41,852 nucleotides of DNA from Opitutia bacterium UBA4506 (lineage in GTDB: Bacteria > Verrucomicrobiota > Verrucomicrobiia > Opitutales > Puniceicoccaceae), in NCBI GenBank assembly GCA_002388665.1, contig DGMY01000077.1, forward strand, positions 1 through 41,852, in the 5' to 3' direction. Shown piece after piece: positions 23,478 through 32,554 of this stretch. The stretch's first letter is position 1. Every line of letters begins with the position of its first letter. The translations under genes were made by a program, and so were the position numbers. The notes below the pieces were generated by a model. It searched no databases and had not been told where the DNA came from. It saw nothing but the letters and a program-made list of their open reading frames with translations.

Positions 23478-26400
23478 TCAGGGGTAGACGACGTTGTTGA
23501 TCAACACTCCGTCGCCGCCAGTATAGGGAGCAGTTCCGGCACTGTCGAAGGGGACCGGTGTCGGGTCAGTGTAGACGTTGTTGCCCGCGCTCGATCCACT
23601 GAGAACCAGACCACCGGACTCCATTTTGGCACGTACAGCGGCGCCTCCGGTTGTCCCAATCTGATTGCTGTAGACAGAGACCTGCTTGGGCCCCTGCGTG
23701 CTCAGGTTTACGCCGTGCGCACCTGTGCGTTGAAGGTTGTTGCTGTAGACAGACACGGTTTGATCCTCAGTGCTATAGAGCACCATGCGGATGGCGTCTT
23801 GGGAGGAGTCGTTGATCCCGTTGCCCGAAATGGTAATATCGGCAGTGGTCGAATCGCTGGTATTGATTTCGAGACCTTGCTGCGCCGTCGGGCCAATGAT
23901 GTTGTTGGCGATAATGACCTCGGCGTTGTGATTTCCGAGATAGGCAGCTTGGATTCCACTGGCGTTGCCGACTGAGGCGATCAGGTTGGAGCGAGCTTCG
24001 AACCGGCTGGACGAGTTGTCCTGGCCGGTGAAGAGTATGCCTTCCTGGGTCGTGTTGGTGATATTATTGTTGAAGGCGTTCAGGCTGAGGTTCGAGTTGT
24101 TGGAGGCGACTGCCTGGATGCCGGTAGTGGTGATGTCGGCGATCGCATTGGCCTGGGCGAGGACGGCGACGATGCTATTGTTGGCGCCAATGATATCGAT
24201 CGCGGCGGCCACCGTTTCGCTGATCGTGTTTCCCTGAACGATATTGCTGGAAAGGCTTGCGTTGGATCCTTGGATTCGGACCCCGTAGTCTCCCGAGTTG
24301 GAAATGACGTTGTTCTGAACCGTGCTGTCCATGTTGGAGGAGCCCGAGGAACGGATGTGTATACCTCCGCCGGAGGTCTGGGTGGTCCCATTTCCTGAGA
24401 CGAGTGCCGTTACCGACGAGGTTTGGGATGACCGGACCAGGATTCCGCGATTAGTCGCGGTATCGATGGTGTTGTTGGAGATGGTGACATCGGCGGTTCC
24501 AGCAAGTGTCCGGACGGAAATTGCATCGCCGTCAGTCGCGGAGATTTCGTTGCCGGATACGGTGAATTCCTGAGTCCCTGAGCTGTCAAACTCTGCGGAG
24601 ACCGCGTCGGTGGTGTTGTTGCTGACCGAATTTCCGCTGAAAGTGGTCGTGCTCACTGAGGATCCCGTTACCGAGAGGGCCAGACCCGATTGGTTATCCT
24701 GAAGGACGTTGTTCTGGATGGTCGATTCGAGGTTTGAGTCTCCGGTGGCAGTGAGGGTGAACACACTGTCGGGGTCGTTTTCGAAGCTCGTGCCAGAGAC
24801 CGTTAGGGATGCATTGGCACTATCAGTGATATCGGCGTCGACTCCGCCTCCGTCGAACTGGGAGTTTGTGGCCGAAATCGAGCCGGACGAATCGGTGTCG
24901 GCATTGAGGTAGAGAGCGGAGGTGGATAATCCGGTGGCCGACGAACGGGTCACTGCGACATCGTAGGTTGCTGAATCCGTGGCGTCGACCCGAACCGCGT
25001 GGGTTGCCAGGTTCTCGAAGCCGGAGTCCTGAATTGAGTAAGTACTTTGGCTGGTGTCGGACAGATTGAAATGAATGGCGTCGCCTCCGGTGTTGAAGAT
25101 CCCGTTGGAGGCGAATGTTCCGGACGCTTCGGTTGCGCCGGTATTGATAACCTCGATGCCGGTCCCGCCGATGGTGTCAATTCGGTTGTTGGAGGCGTCG
25201 GCTACTTCAACATTTACAAAAGTGATTCCGGCAAAACTTGCGGCGGTATGCCCCCCGGTGATCTCGTAGCCGCGGACGCTTCCCCGGGCGATAGTGGGAC
25301 TGGCCGGACCGGCTGGGATCGTGCCGAACAGAAAACCTCCCTGCACGATCGGACCGGCGCCTCCTCCGAAGGTTTGGCCGCCTTGGCCAGTAATGGGAAT
25401 TGCGTTGGAGGTGAAATTTACGCTTCCAGTAACGGTAACATTCTCGGAATAGGGGCCGACTCCTCCCTGGGTCCAGACGGTCCATATGCTTCCGGTTGAA
25501 CCTAGGTTGGCGATCGCTAGATCGGCACCGCCCTGAATCGTGCTAAACGGGCTTTCCCATGTTCCGGCTCCGGTGAGAGCACCCCGGGCTGCGTCGACAA
25601 AAATGATTTGAGAGGCGATCGTGATTTGGCCGGTTTCAGTACTCGAACTGGAGTAGGTGGATACAGAGGTTTGGCGGAGACTCAGGTTCTCCATAAAAGG
25701 GGAAAGGGTCAGGACCGACTGATAATTACGCGGGATGCGTTCGACCATGCGCGAGCGGAAGCCCGCGTAGGGGTTGTAGGCTTCGGTCTTTGGCCCTTCG
25801 CTGGTGTCGTAGGCCGGCTTCGAGCTGGAAGGAGTTGCGGGGTCGTTGCCACCGATGGTCACCTCGGCTCTGGCGCCTAAGAACCAATTTGAGCCAAGCA
25901 GTTCTTCATCTTGGTACCAGGAGGCATCGAGAAGGAGGAAAGAGAACGGCCTGATTTCTACACGTGCCTTTGGGCCGGTGATGTCTTCGCCATAGGGGTT
26001 CTCAAAAGAGTAGTATCCGCCGTAAAAACGAACGGGGATAAAGGTGTATTCAACCGGGATCAGGAGACCAGCCTCACCATCAAAGCCCTTCAACGCCCGT
26101 TCGTACTGTTCGAAATACTGGGTGGTGGTGGTTTGCCTGAAGGTGGTCGTCGTGGTCGTCGAGTACGGTTGAAGGACGCGGTTCCCACTGGCATAGAGTG
26201 AGCCGTAAGAGGTGCTCGAACTGCTGGAGGAGGAGGTGGACCTACTGGTTTGAGAGTTCTCGGCCACCTTGTTCTCGGTGCTCTCGGGAAGATAACCGTT
26301 GATGCGGAAGTCCATGAACGGTGACATCCACTCGATCCCCATACCAAACTGATTGTAGTCGTTGTTGCTGACTGCGTGAGTAAAATCGTAGAATACGTTC

Positions 26401-27317
26401 GCACCGATGATCCATGGGAAACTGTCTCCGCCCAAGGATCCCTCTCCTTGTAAGCTGCGGAAACCCAACCCGAGAGAACCATTCGTCATCACCTCACGGC
26501 TTCGGGATATTCTCGGCACAAGGAAGGCAATCGTGTGGCTGTTGCCAGAATTGGACTGCCAAAATGGAACGAGAGCATCCAAGTAGAGATCCGATTCGTC
26601 GCCGGCGAGACTGGCTCCCACTCCGAGGGTGGCCGGTGCTGAATAGTTCAACAGAGGGTCCAGCGGTTTGGTGGCAACCTGGTTCTGGTAGTCCATGGAC
26701 CCCTGAGGGTTCGAATTCGAGTCCTCTCCGGAAGGGGGAGTCCGCGGTGCGTTGGGATCGTAGCCGGGGATGTCGAGTGTCAGCGGGAAGGTGAGGTCCT
26801 CGGTGGAGAGAGGAGGAGTTTTCTTCGCGCTGGCCGTGGCCGTCGGTGTCGAAGGGCTCGCCGGTTGTGCCGTAGCGACTGCCACTGGCTGCGCGATCTC
26901 GACTGGATCTGCGCTCGCTACGGGAGTGACGGGAGCTTTGGGAGAGTTGGGCTCGATGTACGCAGGGAAAAGAACCTCTAAATCCTCGGGAGCAGTTTCC
27001 GTAACAATTACGCCCTGTTGGGGTTCGGGAGCAAAAGAGGACACCGGAACCGATTGGTTTGGGCCAACCGTTGCCCCATCATCCGCTGGAGAAATCAACT
27101 CGTCTACGGTGACGGTTGCACCTTGCTGGGAAGGTTCGGCGTCTGCGGCCAGTGGATCGAAGGCACGGTCAGTGATGAAACGATAATCGCTCGATGGTGT
27201 TGCCTTCTCCGCTGTTGTCGACTCCTCCCCAGTGGTTGGGGTCATCAACAGGAAGTATGTGGGTAGGGCAGCGAGTGCTAAGAGACTCGAGATCGGAAGT
27301 TTTCCAATAATTTTCAC
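23478..27317 (-). CDS. Inverse autotransporter-type outer-membrane protein with beta-helix passenger
   Basis: 1279 residues from a GTG whose bases overlap the previous gene's TGA (GTGA), indicating translational coupling. Signal peptide about 1-30; Pro/Thr/Ala-rich periplasmic linker (about 31-215); beta-barrel (about 220-500) matching the intimin/invasin inverse-autotransporter domain: SDLYLDALVPFW, GSLGLGFRS, GANVFYDFTH, GMGIEWMSPFMDFRINGYLP, VRFYGGYYSFENPYG, GSNWFLGARAEVTIG. The C-terminal passenger (about 570-1279) is a Ser/Thr/Asn-rich right-handed beta-helix with NosD/pectate-lyase-like rungs such as TISNNTIDTATNRGILVRS. Intimin relatives normally carry Ig-like passengers, so this combination is uncommon. 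Expected place: outer membrane, with the helix displayed outside. Confidence 0.85.
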   Translation of the reverse strand: MKIIGKLPISSLLALAALPTYFLLMTPTTGEESTTAEKATPSSDYRFITDRAFDPLAADAEPSQQGATVTVDELISPADDGATVGPNQSVPVSSFAPEPQQGVIVTETAPEDLEVLFPAYIEPNSPKAPVTPVASADPVEIAQPVAVATAQPASPSTPTATASAKKTPPLSTEDLTFPLTLDIPGYDPNAPRTPPSGEDSNSNPQGSMDYQNQVATKPLDPLLNYSAPATLGVGASLAGDESDLYLDALVPFWQSNSGNSHTIAFLVPRISRSREVMTNGSLGLGFRSLQGEGSLGGDSFPWIIGANVFYDFTHAVSNNDYNQFGMGIEWMSPFMDFRINGYLPESTENKVAENSQTSRSTSSSSSSSTSYGSLYASGNRVLQPYSTTTTTTFRQTTTTQYFEQYERALKGFDGEAGLLIPVEYTFIPVRFYGGYYSFENPYGEDITGPKARVEIRPFSFLLLDASWYQDEELLGSNWFLGARAEVTIGGNDPATPSSSKPAYDTSEGPKTEAYNPYAGFRSRMVERIPRNYQSVLTLSPFMENLSLRQTSVSTYSSSSTETGQITIASQIIFVDAARGALTGAGTWESPFSTIQGGADLAIANLGSTGSIWTVWTQGGVGPYSENVTVTGSVNFTSNAIPITGQGGQTFGGGAGPIVQGGFLFGTIPAGPASPTIARGSVRGYEITGGHTAASFAGITFVNVEVADASNNRIDTIGGTGIEVINTGATEASGTFASNGIFNTGGDAIHFNLSDTSQSTYSIQDSGFENLATHAVRVDATDSATYDVAVTRSSATGLSTSALYLNADTDSSGSISATNSQFDGGGVDADITDSANASLTVSGTSFENDPDSVFTLTATGDSNLESTIQNNVLQDNQSGLALSVTGSSVSTTTFSGNSVSNNTTDAVSAEFDSSGTQEFTVSGNEISATDGDAISVRTLAGTADVTISNNTIDTATNRGILVRSSQTSSVTALVSGNGTTQTSGGGIHIRSSGSSNMDSTVQNNVISNSGDYGVRIQGSNASLSSNIVQGNTISETVAAAIDIIGANNSIVAVLAQANAIADITTTGIQAVASNNSNLSLNAFNNNITNTTQEGILFTGQDNSSSRFEARSNLIASVGNASGIQAAYLGNHNAEVIIANNIIGPTAQQGLEINTSDSTTADITISGNGINDSSQDAIRMVLYSTEDQTVSVYSNNLQRTGAHGVNLSTQGPKQVSVYSNQIGTTGGAAVRAKMESGGLVLSGSSAGNNVYTDPTPVPFDSAGTAPYTGGDGVLINNVVYP

Positions 27318-27892
27318 TCAGTTGAAATTATGGCGGCGTTAGCAGATAGGTCGGGCTCTGAAATTCGACTTTTGATTTCGGTAACGGTGTCAGCGAGAAG
27401 CTTGCGGTATCCTTCGAGATAGGAGCTAGGATCGGTCGGGTCCCAGATATCTTTTGGTGAAATTTTAACAATTGGTAGTACTGTGGAGGACATTGGTGAA
27501 ATCATCAATACTTCAGAAATAGAAAGTCCGGAGCCATCATCCAAGAGGATAAACCGGCCAAAACGGACCTCGATCCGACTGTTGGCTGGAAATGGGGTCT
27601 CTTGGGCGAGACCAATTGAGAGTTCCCGTCCGATCGCTCTCGAGAGAGAACTGGCCCAAATGAAGTTGTTGATCGGGTAGAGTGTACCGTTCAAATCGGA
27701 GTACCACACCGTTGTTTCATTGAGATAGCTGGGAAGCGATACGGCAAAGACCGGCGCAGGATACAGTGGTTCAATGGATTCTTGGATGGGTAGGACCAGC
27801 GTCGTCCGTTTGGCATCATCGTTGATCGGCCGGAGAGAGCCGCAGGCCGTGATTAACGCGAGTAGCGAGAGAGACAGTGCAAATCGGATCAT
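27314..27892 (-). CDS. PqiC/ABC transport auxiliary lipoprotein
   Basis: 192 residues. Lipoprotein signal with lipobox LITAC (Cys17), then SLRPINDD. The body fits the 'ABC-type transport auxiliary lipoprotein' family (PqiC, YmbA-like): TLVLPIQESIEPLYPAPVFAVSLPSYLNETTVWYSD, then the LYPINNFIWASSLSRAIGREL block that corresponds to the conserved 'W..pl...i...L' segment. It should sit at the outer membrane and work with the MCE protein encoded just upstream, with which it shares a 4-base overlap (27889-27892). Its own stop overlaps the GTG of the autotransporter gene by 4 bases. Confidence 0.8.
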   Translation of the reverse strand: MIRFALSLSLLALITACGSLRPINDDAKRTTLVLPIQESIEPLYPAPVFAVSLPSYLNETTVWYSDLNGTLYPINNFIWASSLSRAIGRELSIGLAQETPFPANSRIEVRFGRFILLDDGSGLSISEVLMISPMSSTVLPIVKISPKDIWDPTDPSSYLEGYRKLLADTVTEIKSRISEPDLSANAAIISTE

Positions 27893-28887
27893 TGTGATTG
27901 TTTTCCAAAGATGAGAGCGTTCGGGTGGCGTCGGAGAAAATCAAGCAGGGATTGAAAGGCGAGGGTGGCATCCTGAATGTCGGCCAGGGTCTGCTCAAAG
28001 TCTGCCACCGGTCCGGTGTTGCTATTGAGAATGTTGACAAAACTATCAGTGATACCATTGAGGGTCTTTGCCGTCTCCGCCATCTCTGAAAGAGTGCTGG
28101 CAAGCGGTTGTCCGAGCGAGCCTTTTCCGGTGTTCAGATCGTTCATGAAGACGCCCATGGAGTCTGCTGCGTTCCCAATATGCTCGGTCATATTCTGGAG
28201 GCTTCCGGAATCAATGAATTCCTTGGCCGCGAGGAGTGTGCCGTTGACGTTCTCAGCCGTATTGAGGGCCTCGAATGCTTCCAGGGACTTGTTGATGTTG
28301 ACGATCATCGTGTTCAAATTCTGACTCAGTTCCTCGAACTGAATTTTGCTGATATCATCGATGATTTTCAGGCTCTGGTCGGTGACGTCGGAAATGACCG
28401 AGGGCGTTGAGGGGATGAAATGAAGACTACCATTGATGATTTTAGGATCGGTGGCTTCTCCCTCCTTCGGACGAAAATCCAGATCGATGTAGAGCTGTCC
28501 GGTGACCATGCTACTGTTTTCCAGCTTGGCGGTCAGCCCATCCCGTATCGCGTGTTGGTAATTGTCCGGTTCGGAAATGTCGACGGGAACCCCCAGCTTA
28601 TTCTGGATTCGGCTGATATCGATCTCGTAAATGACTGGAATCCCGATCTCGGTCTCGGATTCTCCCAGGCTGAGCCGGATGTCGATGACCTGACCAATCT
28701 CTACTCCGCGAAAGCGGACGAGAGAGCCTTTGTTCAGGCCCCGAACGGATTCATTAAAAAATGAGACGAACTTCGACCTCTTTTCGAAGACGTCGGCGAG
28801 TCCGAAATAGAACAAGCTTCCTACGAAGAGTGCGAAGGCGGCTACGAGGAAAAGTCCGATTCGTAACTTTAAAGTGCGTTGATTCAT
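27889..28887 (-). CDS. mlaD: MCE-domain lipid-transport protein (MlaD-like)
   Basis: 332 residues. One N-terminal transmembrane helix (about 9-30, IGLFLVAAFALFVGSLFYFGL) followed by a single MCE domain (about 38-125: FNESVRGLNKGSLVRFRGVEIGQVIDIRL). A long helical tail with amphipathic heptads (about 165-330) could form the tube or needle seen in larger MCE proteins. It binds the ABC core in the inner membrane and passes phospholipids across the periplasm. It overlaps the ATPase gene and the lipoprotein gene by 4 bases each (ATGA), so the complex is translated as one unit. Confidence 0.87.
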   Translation of the reverse strand: MNQRTLKLRIGLFLVAAFALFVGSLFYFGLADVFEKRSKFVSFFNESVRGLNKGSLVRFRGVEIGQVIDIRLSLGESETEIGIPVIYEIDISRIQNKLGVPVDISEPDNYQHAIRDGLTAKLENSSMVTGQLYIDLDFRPKEGEATDPKIINGSLHFIPSTPSVISDVTDQSLKIIDDISKIQFEELSQNLNTMIVNINKSLEAFEALNTAENVNGTLLAAKEFIDSGSLQNMTEHIGNAADSMGVFMNDLNTGKGSLGQPLASTLSEMAETAKTLNGITDSFVNILNSNTGPVADFEQTLADIQDATLAFQSLLDFLRRHPNALIFGKQSQ

Positions 28888-29666
28888 GAGACGGTGGCTC
28901 CTCCGGGTTTGCGACGGTTGAGGAAATCACGGATTTCCTCGTGGGCTGAAGATGTTTTCATTTGTTTGGGATCGCCCACTTCGGTTTGTCGCCGAGTGCG
29001 GGCATTGAGAAAGACGGCGCGATTGGCCAGTGTAAATATGCTTTCCAACTCGTGGGAGACGATGACGATGGTCGTCCCAAGGCTCCGGTTGAGTTCGAGA
29101 ATCGTTTCATCGAGCTGCCGCGAGGTCAGTGGATCCAGTCCCGCCGAAGGTTCGTCGAAGAAAAGGATCCGCGGGTCGAGAGCCAGTGCGCGGGCCAGTC
29201 CAGCCCGTTTCATCATGCCTCCACTGATTTCGTAGGGGTACTTGTCCATCGCGGTGCCCAATTCAACCAGCCCCAGCTTATACTCGGCCAATTCTCGAAT
29301 ATCCTTCTCGGGAAGCTTCGTATGAATGCGGAGCGGAAGCGCGACATTCTCCCGTAGGGTCATCGAGCTGAATAGCGCCCCTCCTTGATAGAGGACACCA
29401 GTTTCCCGCAAAATCGAGGCAGTCTGGCGGGGGTCGTCGATGCAAAATTCTTCTTTGCCGTAGTAGATGGACCCCGAGACCGCGGGAATCAACCCAATGA
29501 GGGTTTTGAGCAAGGTACTTTTGCCCGATCCGCTGCCTCCCATGATAAAGAAAATCTCCCCTTTTCGAATATCGAGTTGGATCTCCGACATGATAGCTTT
29601 CCCACCGTACCCGATGGCGAGCTCTTTGGTGAGGATATCAGGCGACTCTGTTGTTGTCGTAGTCAA
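28884..29666 (-). CDS. mlaF: Mla-type ABC transporter ATP-binding protein
   Basis: 260 residues. Walker A GGSGSGKSTLLKT (about 37-49), Q-loop VLYQGGALFSSMT, signature ISGGMMKRAGLARAL, Walker B ILFFDEPSAGLDP and H-loop VSHE are all intact. SGGMMKR in place of SGGQ is characteristic of MlaF/Ttg2A. It hydrolyses ATP to drive lipid movement through the MlaE dimer. Overlap of 4 bases with both flanking genes places it strictly inside the operon. The C-terminal 30 residues (SSAHEEIRDFLNRR) resemble the regulatory end of MlaF. Confidence 0.92.
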   Translation of the reverse strand: MTTTTTESPDILTKELAIGYGGKAIMSEIQLDIRKGEIFFIMGGSGSGKSTLLKTLIGLIPAVSGSIYYGKEEFCIDDPRQTASILRETGVLYQGGALFSSMTLRENVALPLRIHTKLPEKDIRELAEYKLGLVELGTAMDKYPYEISGGMMKRAGLARALALDPRILFFDEPSAGLDPLTSRQLDETILELNRSLGTTIVIVSHELESIFTLANRAVFLNARTRRQTEVGDPKQMKTSSAHEEIRDFLNRRKPGGATVS

Positions 29667-30811
29667 ATTCCGTAGATGTTAAAGAGAACTGCAAAAACGG
29701 CATCGGCCACAATCACCAATACAATGGAAGTGACCACGGAGGAAGTAGCGGCTTGACCCACTGATTCGGCGCTCGATCCCGCTGCCATTCCCCGGTAGCA
29801 GCCTGTCAGGGCGATGATTCCCCCGAAGACAATGCTTTTCCCCGTCCCGCTGAGGAAACTCGCCATGCTGATGGAACCAGCGGTCTGTGTCAGGTATTGG
29901 GTTGCGGTAATGTCCATGAAGCCGACCGAAACGAGCATCCCGCCAAGAATACCCGAGAGGCTGGCCAAGAATGCCAGAACGGGCATCATGACCGATAGTG
30001 TGACCAACCGGGGCAGGACAATAAAATCGAAAGAGGAGATGCCCATGGTCTGCAGGGCGTTGAGCTCGTCGTTGGCTTTCATACTCCCGATCTGAGCGGC
30101 AAATGCGGAGCCCGTACGCCCAGCCAGGATCACCCCGGTCATCATGGCGCCCATTTCGCGAAACATCGCGATGGATACGAGGTCGGCCACAAATAGATCC
30201 GCACCGAACTTTGACAGTTGGATCGCCCCGACAAAGGCGAGGATGAGGCCGGTTAGAAAACTGATGAGGAATACGATACCGACCGATTGGCCGGTATTTT
30301 CCCAGAGGAGGTCCAGCAGATCCGATCGCTGGAAGATGGCCTTCCGGCGAACGAGCCGAACCAAGCTCTGGGCGGTTTCACCCAGAAACACAAAAAGGTC
30401 GCAAAGTCTCTTTGCGACCTCAACTCCACGACCCCCGAGTCGAATGAGCCAGGACTCCCGCTCAGTGGGGGTGGATTCCTCAGATTGCTCTCGTACCTCA
30501 TTCGCTCGGGCGAGGAGCGGTTCGATCGAGTCCGGAAATCCGACCAATTCGGTCGTTTCCTTTCTCGCTCGGAAGTACTCTTGGGCGCGGCTTAACGAGA
30601 GGATCAGAGAACTGTCCCAGTGCGTGATGCCGGACCCATCAATCCGGACGAGGCCGTTTGCAGTGGGAAGGTCTTGGTGAGTCCACGGAAATTCAGGAGC
30701 TTGATCGTGGATCGTGAACGATCCAGTAAATAAGACGTTCGATTGGCCCTGGATGAGTTCGTGGCGAATTTCCGCTTTTTTTGCAGCGGTTGGAGATTCG
30801 TCGCGATTCAT
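29663..30811 (-). CDS. mlaE: MlaE-family permease with fused N-terminal STAS-like domain
   Basis: 382 residues, longer than the ~260-residue MlaE core. Residues about 20-105 look like a STAS domain (VLFTGSFTIHD, LVRIDGSGITHWDSSLILSLSRA), the role played by separate MlaB in enterobacteria. A linker (about 106-150) leads to the MlaE permease (about 155-382): GIVFLISFLTGLILAFVGA, LVSIAMFREMGAMMTGVILAGRTGSAFAAQIGSMKANDELNALQTMGI, the strongly conserved core. It forms the transmembrane dimer of a phospholipid transporter between the two membranes. It starts 5 bases after the AspT-like gene and overlaps the ATPase gene by 4. Confidence 0.9.
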   Translation of the reverse strand: MNRDESPTAAKKAEIRHELIQGQSNVLFTGSFTIHDQAPEFPWTHQDLPTANGLVRIDGSGITHWDSSLILSLSRAQEYFRARKETTELVGFPDSIEPLLARANEVREQSEESTPTERESWLIRLGGRGVEVAKRLCDLFVFLGETAQSLVRLVRRKAIFQRSDLLDLLWENTGQSVGIVFLISFLTGLILAFVGAIQLSKFGADLFVADLVSIAMFREMGAMMTGVILAGRTGSAFAAQIGSMKANDELNALQTMGISSFDFIVLPRLVTLSVMMPVLAFLASLSGILGGMLVSVGFMDITATQYLTQTAGSISMASFLSGTGKSIVFGGIIALTGCYRGMAAGSSAESVGQAATSSVVTSIVLVIVADAVFAVLFNIYGI

Positions 30812-30816
30812 ATTTA

Positions 30817-32427
30817 TTACGGTGTACTGACGATCATCTTGGCGAAGATCGTCATTAGGATCAGAGCTGCGGGGTAGGCCGTAGCGTAGCTGATTACGGG
30901 AACCGGAGACTCGGTTTTGGAGCTGATCACACCCAGTGCAGGTGTAGAAGTCATTGCACCACAGGTTCCCCCCAGAGTTTGTAGAAGATTAAGTTTAAGA
31001 AATTTACGGCAAAGAATGTAGGCTAGTATTAGCGGAAGTACGACAATGAGAACACCAGCAGCCAAGAGTGTCCAGCCTTGGGTCATCAAGGTCTCGACGA
31101 TATTGGCGCCCCCTTTGATCCCTGCCGAGGCGAGAAACAGGGCGAGCCCGAATTCCTGCAAGAGGAGGCGGGTCGGCCGGGGAATGAATCCAGTGATCTT
31201 ACCGACTTTACCAAAGTGACCGAGAATGAGGCCGACCATCAAGGGTCCGCCTGCGAGGCCGAGTGTGATCGCACTTGATCCGGGGAGAGCAAAGGGCACC
31301 ATCCCCAGCAAAATTCCCAGTGCGAGCCCGATGGACAGTGAAATGATGTCTGTTTCCCCGATGGTGTTCGGCCGGTGGCCTACCAATTCCGAGAACTGTT
31401 GCAAGCGGTCGGGAGGGCCGACGACCGTGATTTGATCTCCGTTTTCAATCTGAGTGTTGCCGCCCGCAGCGAACTCATAGTCGAGCCGGCGGACACGGGT
31501 CACAATCACACCGTGCTCCCTCAACGGATTGATCTCTTTGAGGGTGTGCCCGGTGACTTCCTTGGAGGTGACGAGGAGGAGCCTGCGTTCTCTTTCGGCA
31601 TCGCGCAGGAGAGAGTCTTCACACTCTTCCCCGACGTAGTCGATTGCGATTCTAAGTTCGCGGTTTCGACCCACCAGGTACAGCTTTTGGCCGAGCTCAA
31701 AATGGTCTTCGTATTGGTGAGGGACCAGTTGGCTTCCTTTCTGCACGCGTGACACCGTGCAGGACTCGAAGGCATCGAGCCCACTTTCGGCGATTCGCTT
31801 ACCGACTAGATTTGGGTTTTTGACCTCAACCAAAGCGTTCCGAACCATGTCGTCCTTCTGTTCGTTATCGGAACCACCAAATGCAGACAGGTCGACTTTG
31901 AGTATTCGGGGGAGGAGTTGGACAAAAAGAACAACCGCAATCACCCCAAAAGGGTAGGCGATGCCATAGCCGACAACGAGGTTGGACTGTTCGCTGACGG
32001 ATAGAGCCTCGGTCGCCGCCGCGAGAGCGGGGGTACTCGTCATGGCCCCCGCAAACAGACCGCCCGCGAGATCGAAGGGAATCGAAAACATCCAGGCGAC
32101 CAAATAGGTCGTCAGAGTGCCAATGACTACGACGACCACTGATAACTTGAGTAGGGAGAGGCCCTCCTTTTTCAGGCTTGAAAAGAAACGGTTACCAGCT
32201 CCGACCCCCACGCAGTAGGCGAAAAGAAGGAGGCCGATGGTGCCGCTGCTGTCGGGGACCTTGTATCCAAAATGACCCGCCGCGAGGGCGAGAAAGAGAA
32301 CCCCGGAGGTTCCCAGGTTAATTCCTTTTACGGTGATCTTTCCCAGCGCCATTCCTGCCCCCAGGAGAAGGAAGAGCAGTAGATAGGGATTTCCCAGAGT
32401 TTGATCAATGAATCCAGCTTCAGGCAT
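30817..32427 (-). CDS. AspT/YidE-family membrane transporter with RCK_C domains
   Basis: 536 residues with the internal duplication of the aspartate:alanine exchanger family. Two hydrophobic halves (about 1-175 and 365-536), each with the signature GAMTSTPAL, flank a cytosolic part with two TrkA-C/RCK_C-like domains (about 205-360; NPNLVGKRIAESG, VIVTRVRRLDYEFAAGG). Members include exchangers such as AspT and many uncharacterised YidE/YbjL proteins. The substrate here is unknown, most likely an organic anion. It is the first gene of the minus-strand run, 5 bases before the MlaE gene, so it is probably co-transcribed with the lipid transporter. Confidence 0.87.
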   Translation of the reverse strand: MPEAGFIDQTLGNPYLLLFLLLGAGMALGKITVKGINLGTSGVLFLALAAGHFGYKVPDSSGTIGLLLFAYCVGVGAGNRFFSSLKKEGLSLLKLSVVVVVIGTLTTYLVAWMFSIPFDLAGGLFAGAMTSTPALAAATEALSVSEQSNLVVGYGIAYPFGVIAVVLFVQLLPRILKVDLSAFGGSDNEQKDDMVRNALVEVKNPNLVGKRIAESGLDAFESCTVSRVQKGSQLVPHQYEDHFELGQKLYLVGRNRELRIAIDYVGEECEDSLLRDAERERRLLLVTSKEVTGHTLKEINPLREHGVIVTRVRRLDYEFAAGGNTQIENGDQITVVGPPDRLQQFSELVGHRPNTIGETDIISLSIGLALGILLGMVPFALPGSSAITLGLAGGPLMVGLILGHFGKVGKITGFIPRPTRLLLQEFGLALFLASAGIKGGANIVETLMTQGWTLLAAGVLIVVLPLILAYILCRKFLKLNLLQTLGGTCGAMTSTPALGVISSKTESPVPVISYATAYPAALILMTIFAKMIVSTP

Positions 32428-32509
32428 TGTTTTGTGATCTTGATCTAGCGCAGCCGTTTATGGGATGCAATCGGGAAAGATCGAGGATTGCAGAATGAGT
32501 TTCATCTAC

Positions 32510-32542
32510 TTGCACCATTAGCCCTAGTTATAGTATGATAAC
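32510..32542 (+). promoter_or_regulatory. Promoter of the small membrane protein-dinB pair
   Basis: TTGCAC (32510-32515) and TATGAT (32534-32539), spaced by 18 bases, end 15 bases before the ATG at 32555. GTTAT (32527-32531) and ATAAC (32538-32542) form an inverted repeat over the -10 element. Farther upstream TGCAATC (32466-32472) and GATTGCA (32486-32492) form a second perfect inverted repeat in the divergent region. No recognised LexA box is seen. Confidence 0.5.
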
Positions 32543-32554
32543 GAAAGTCTCCCC

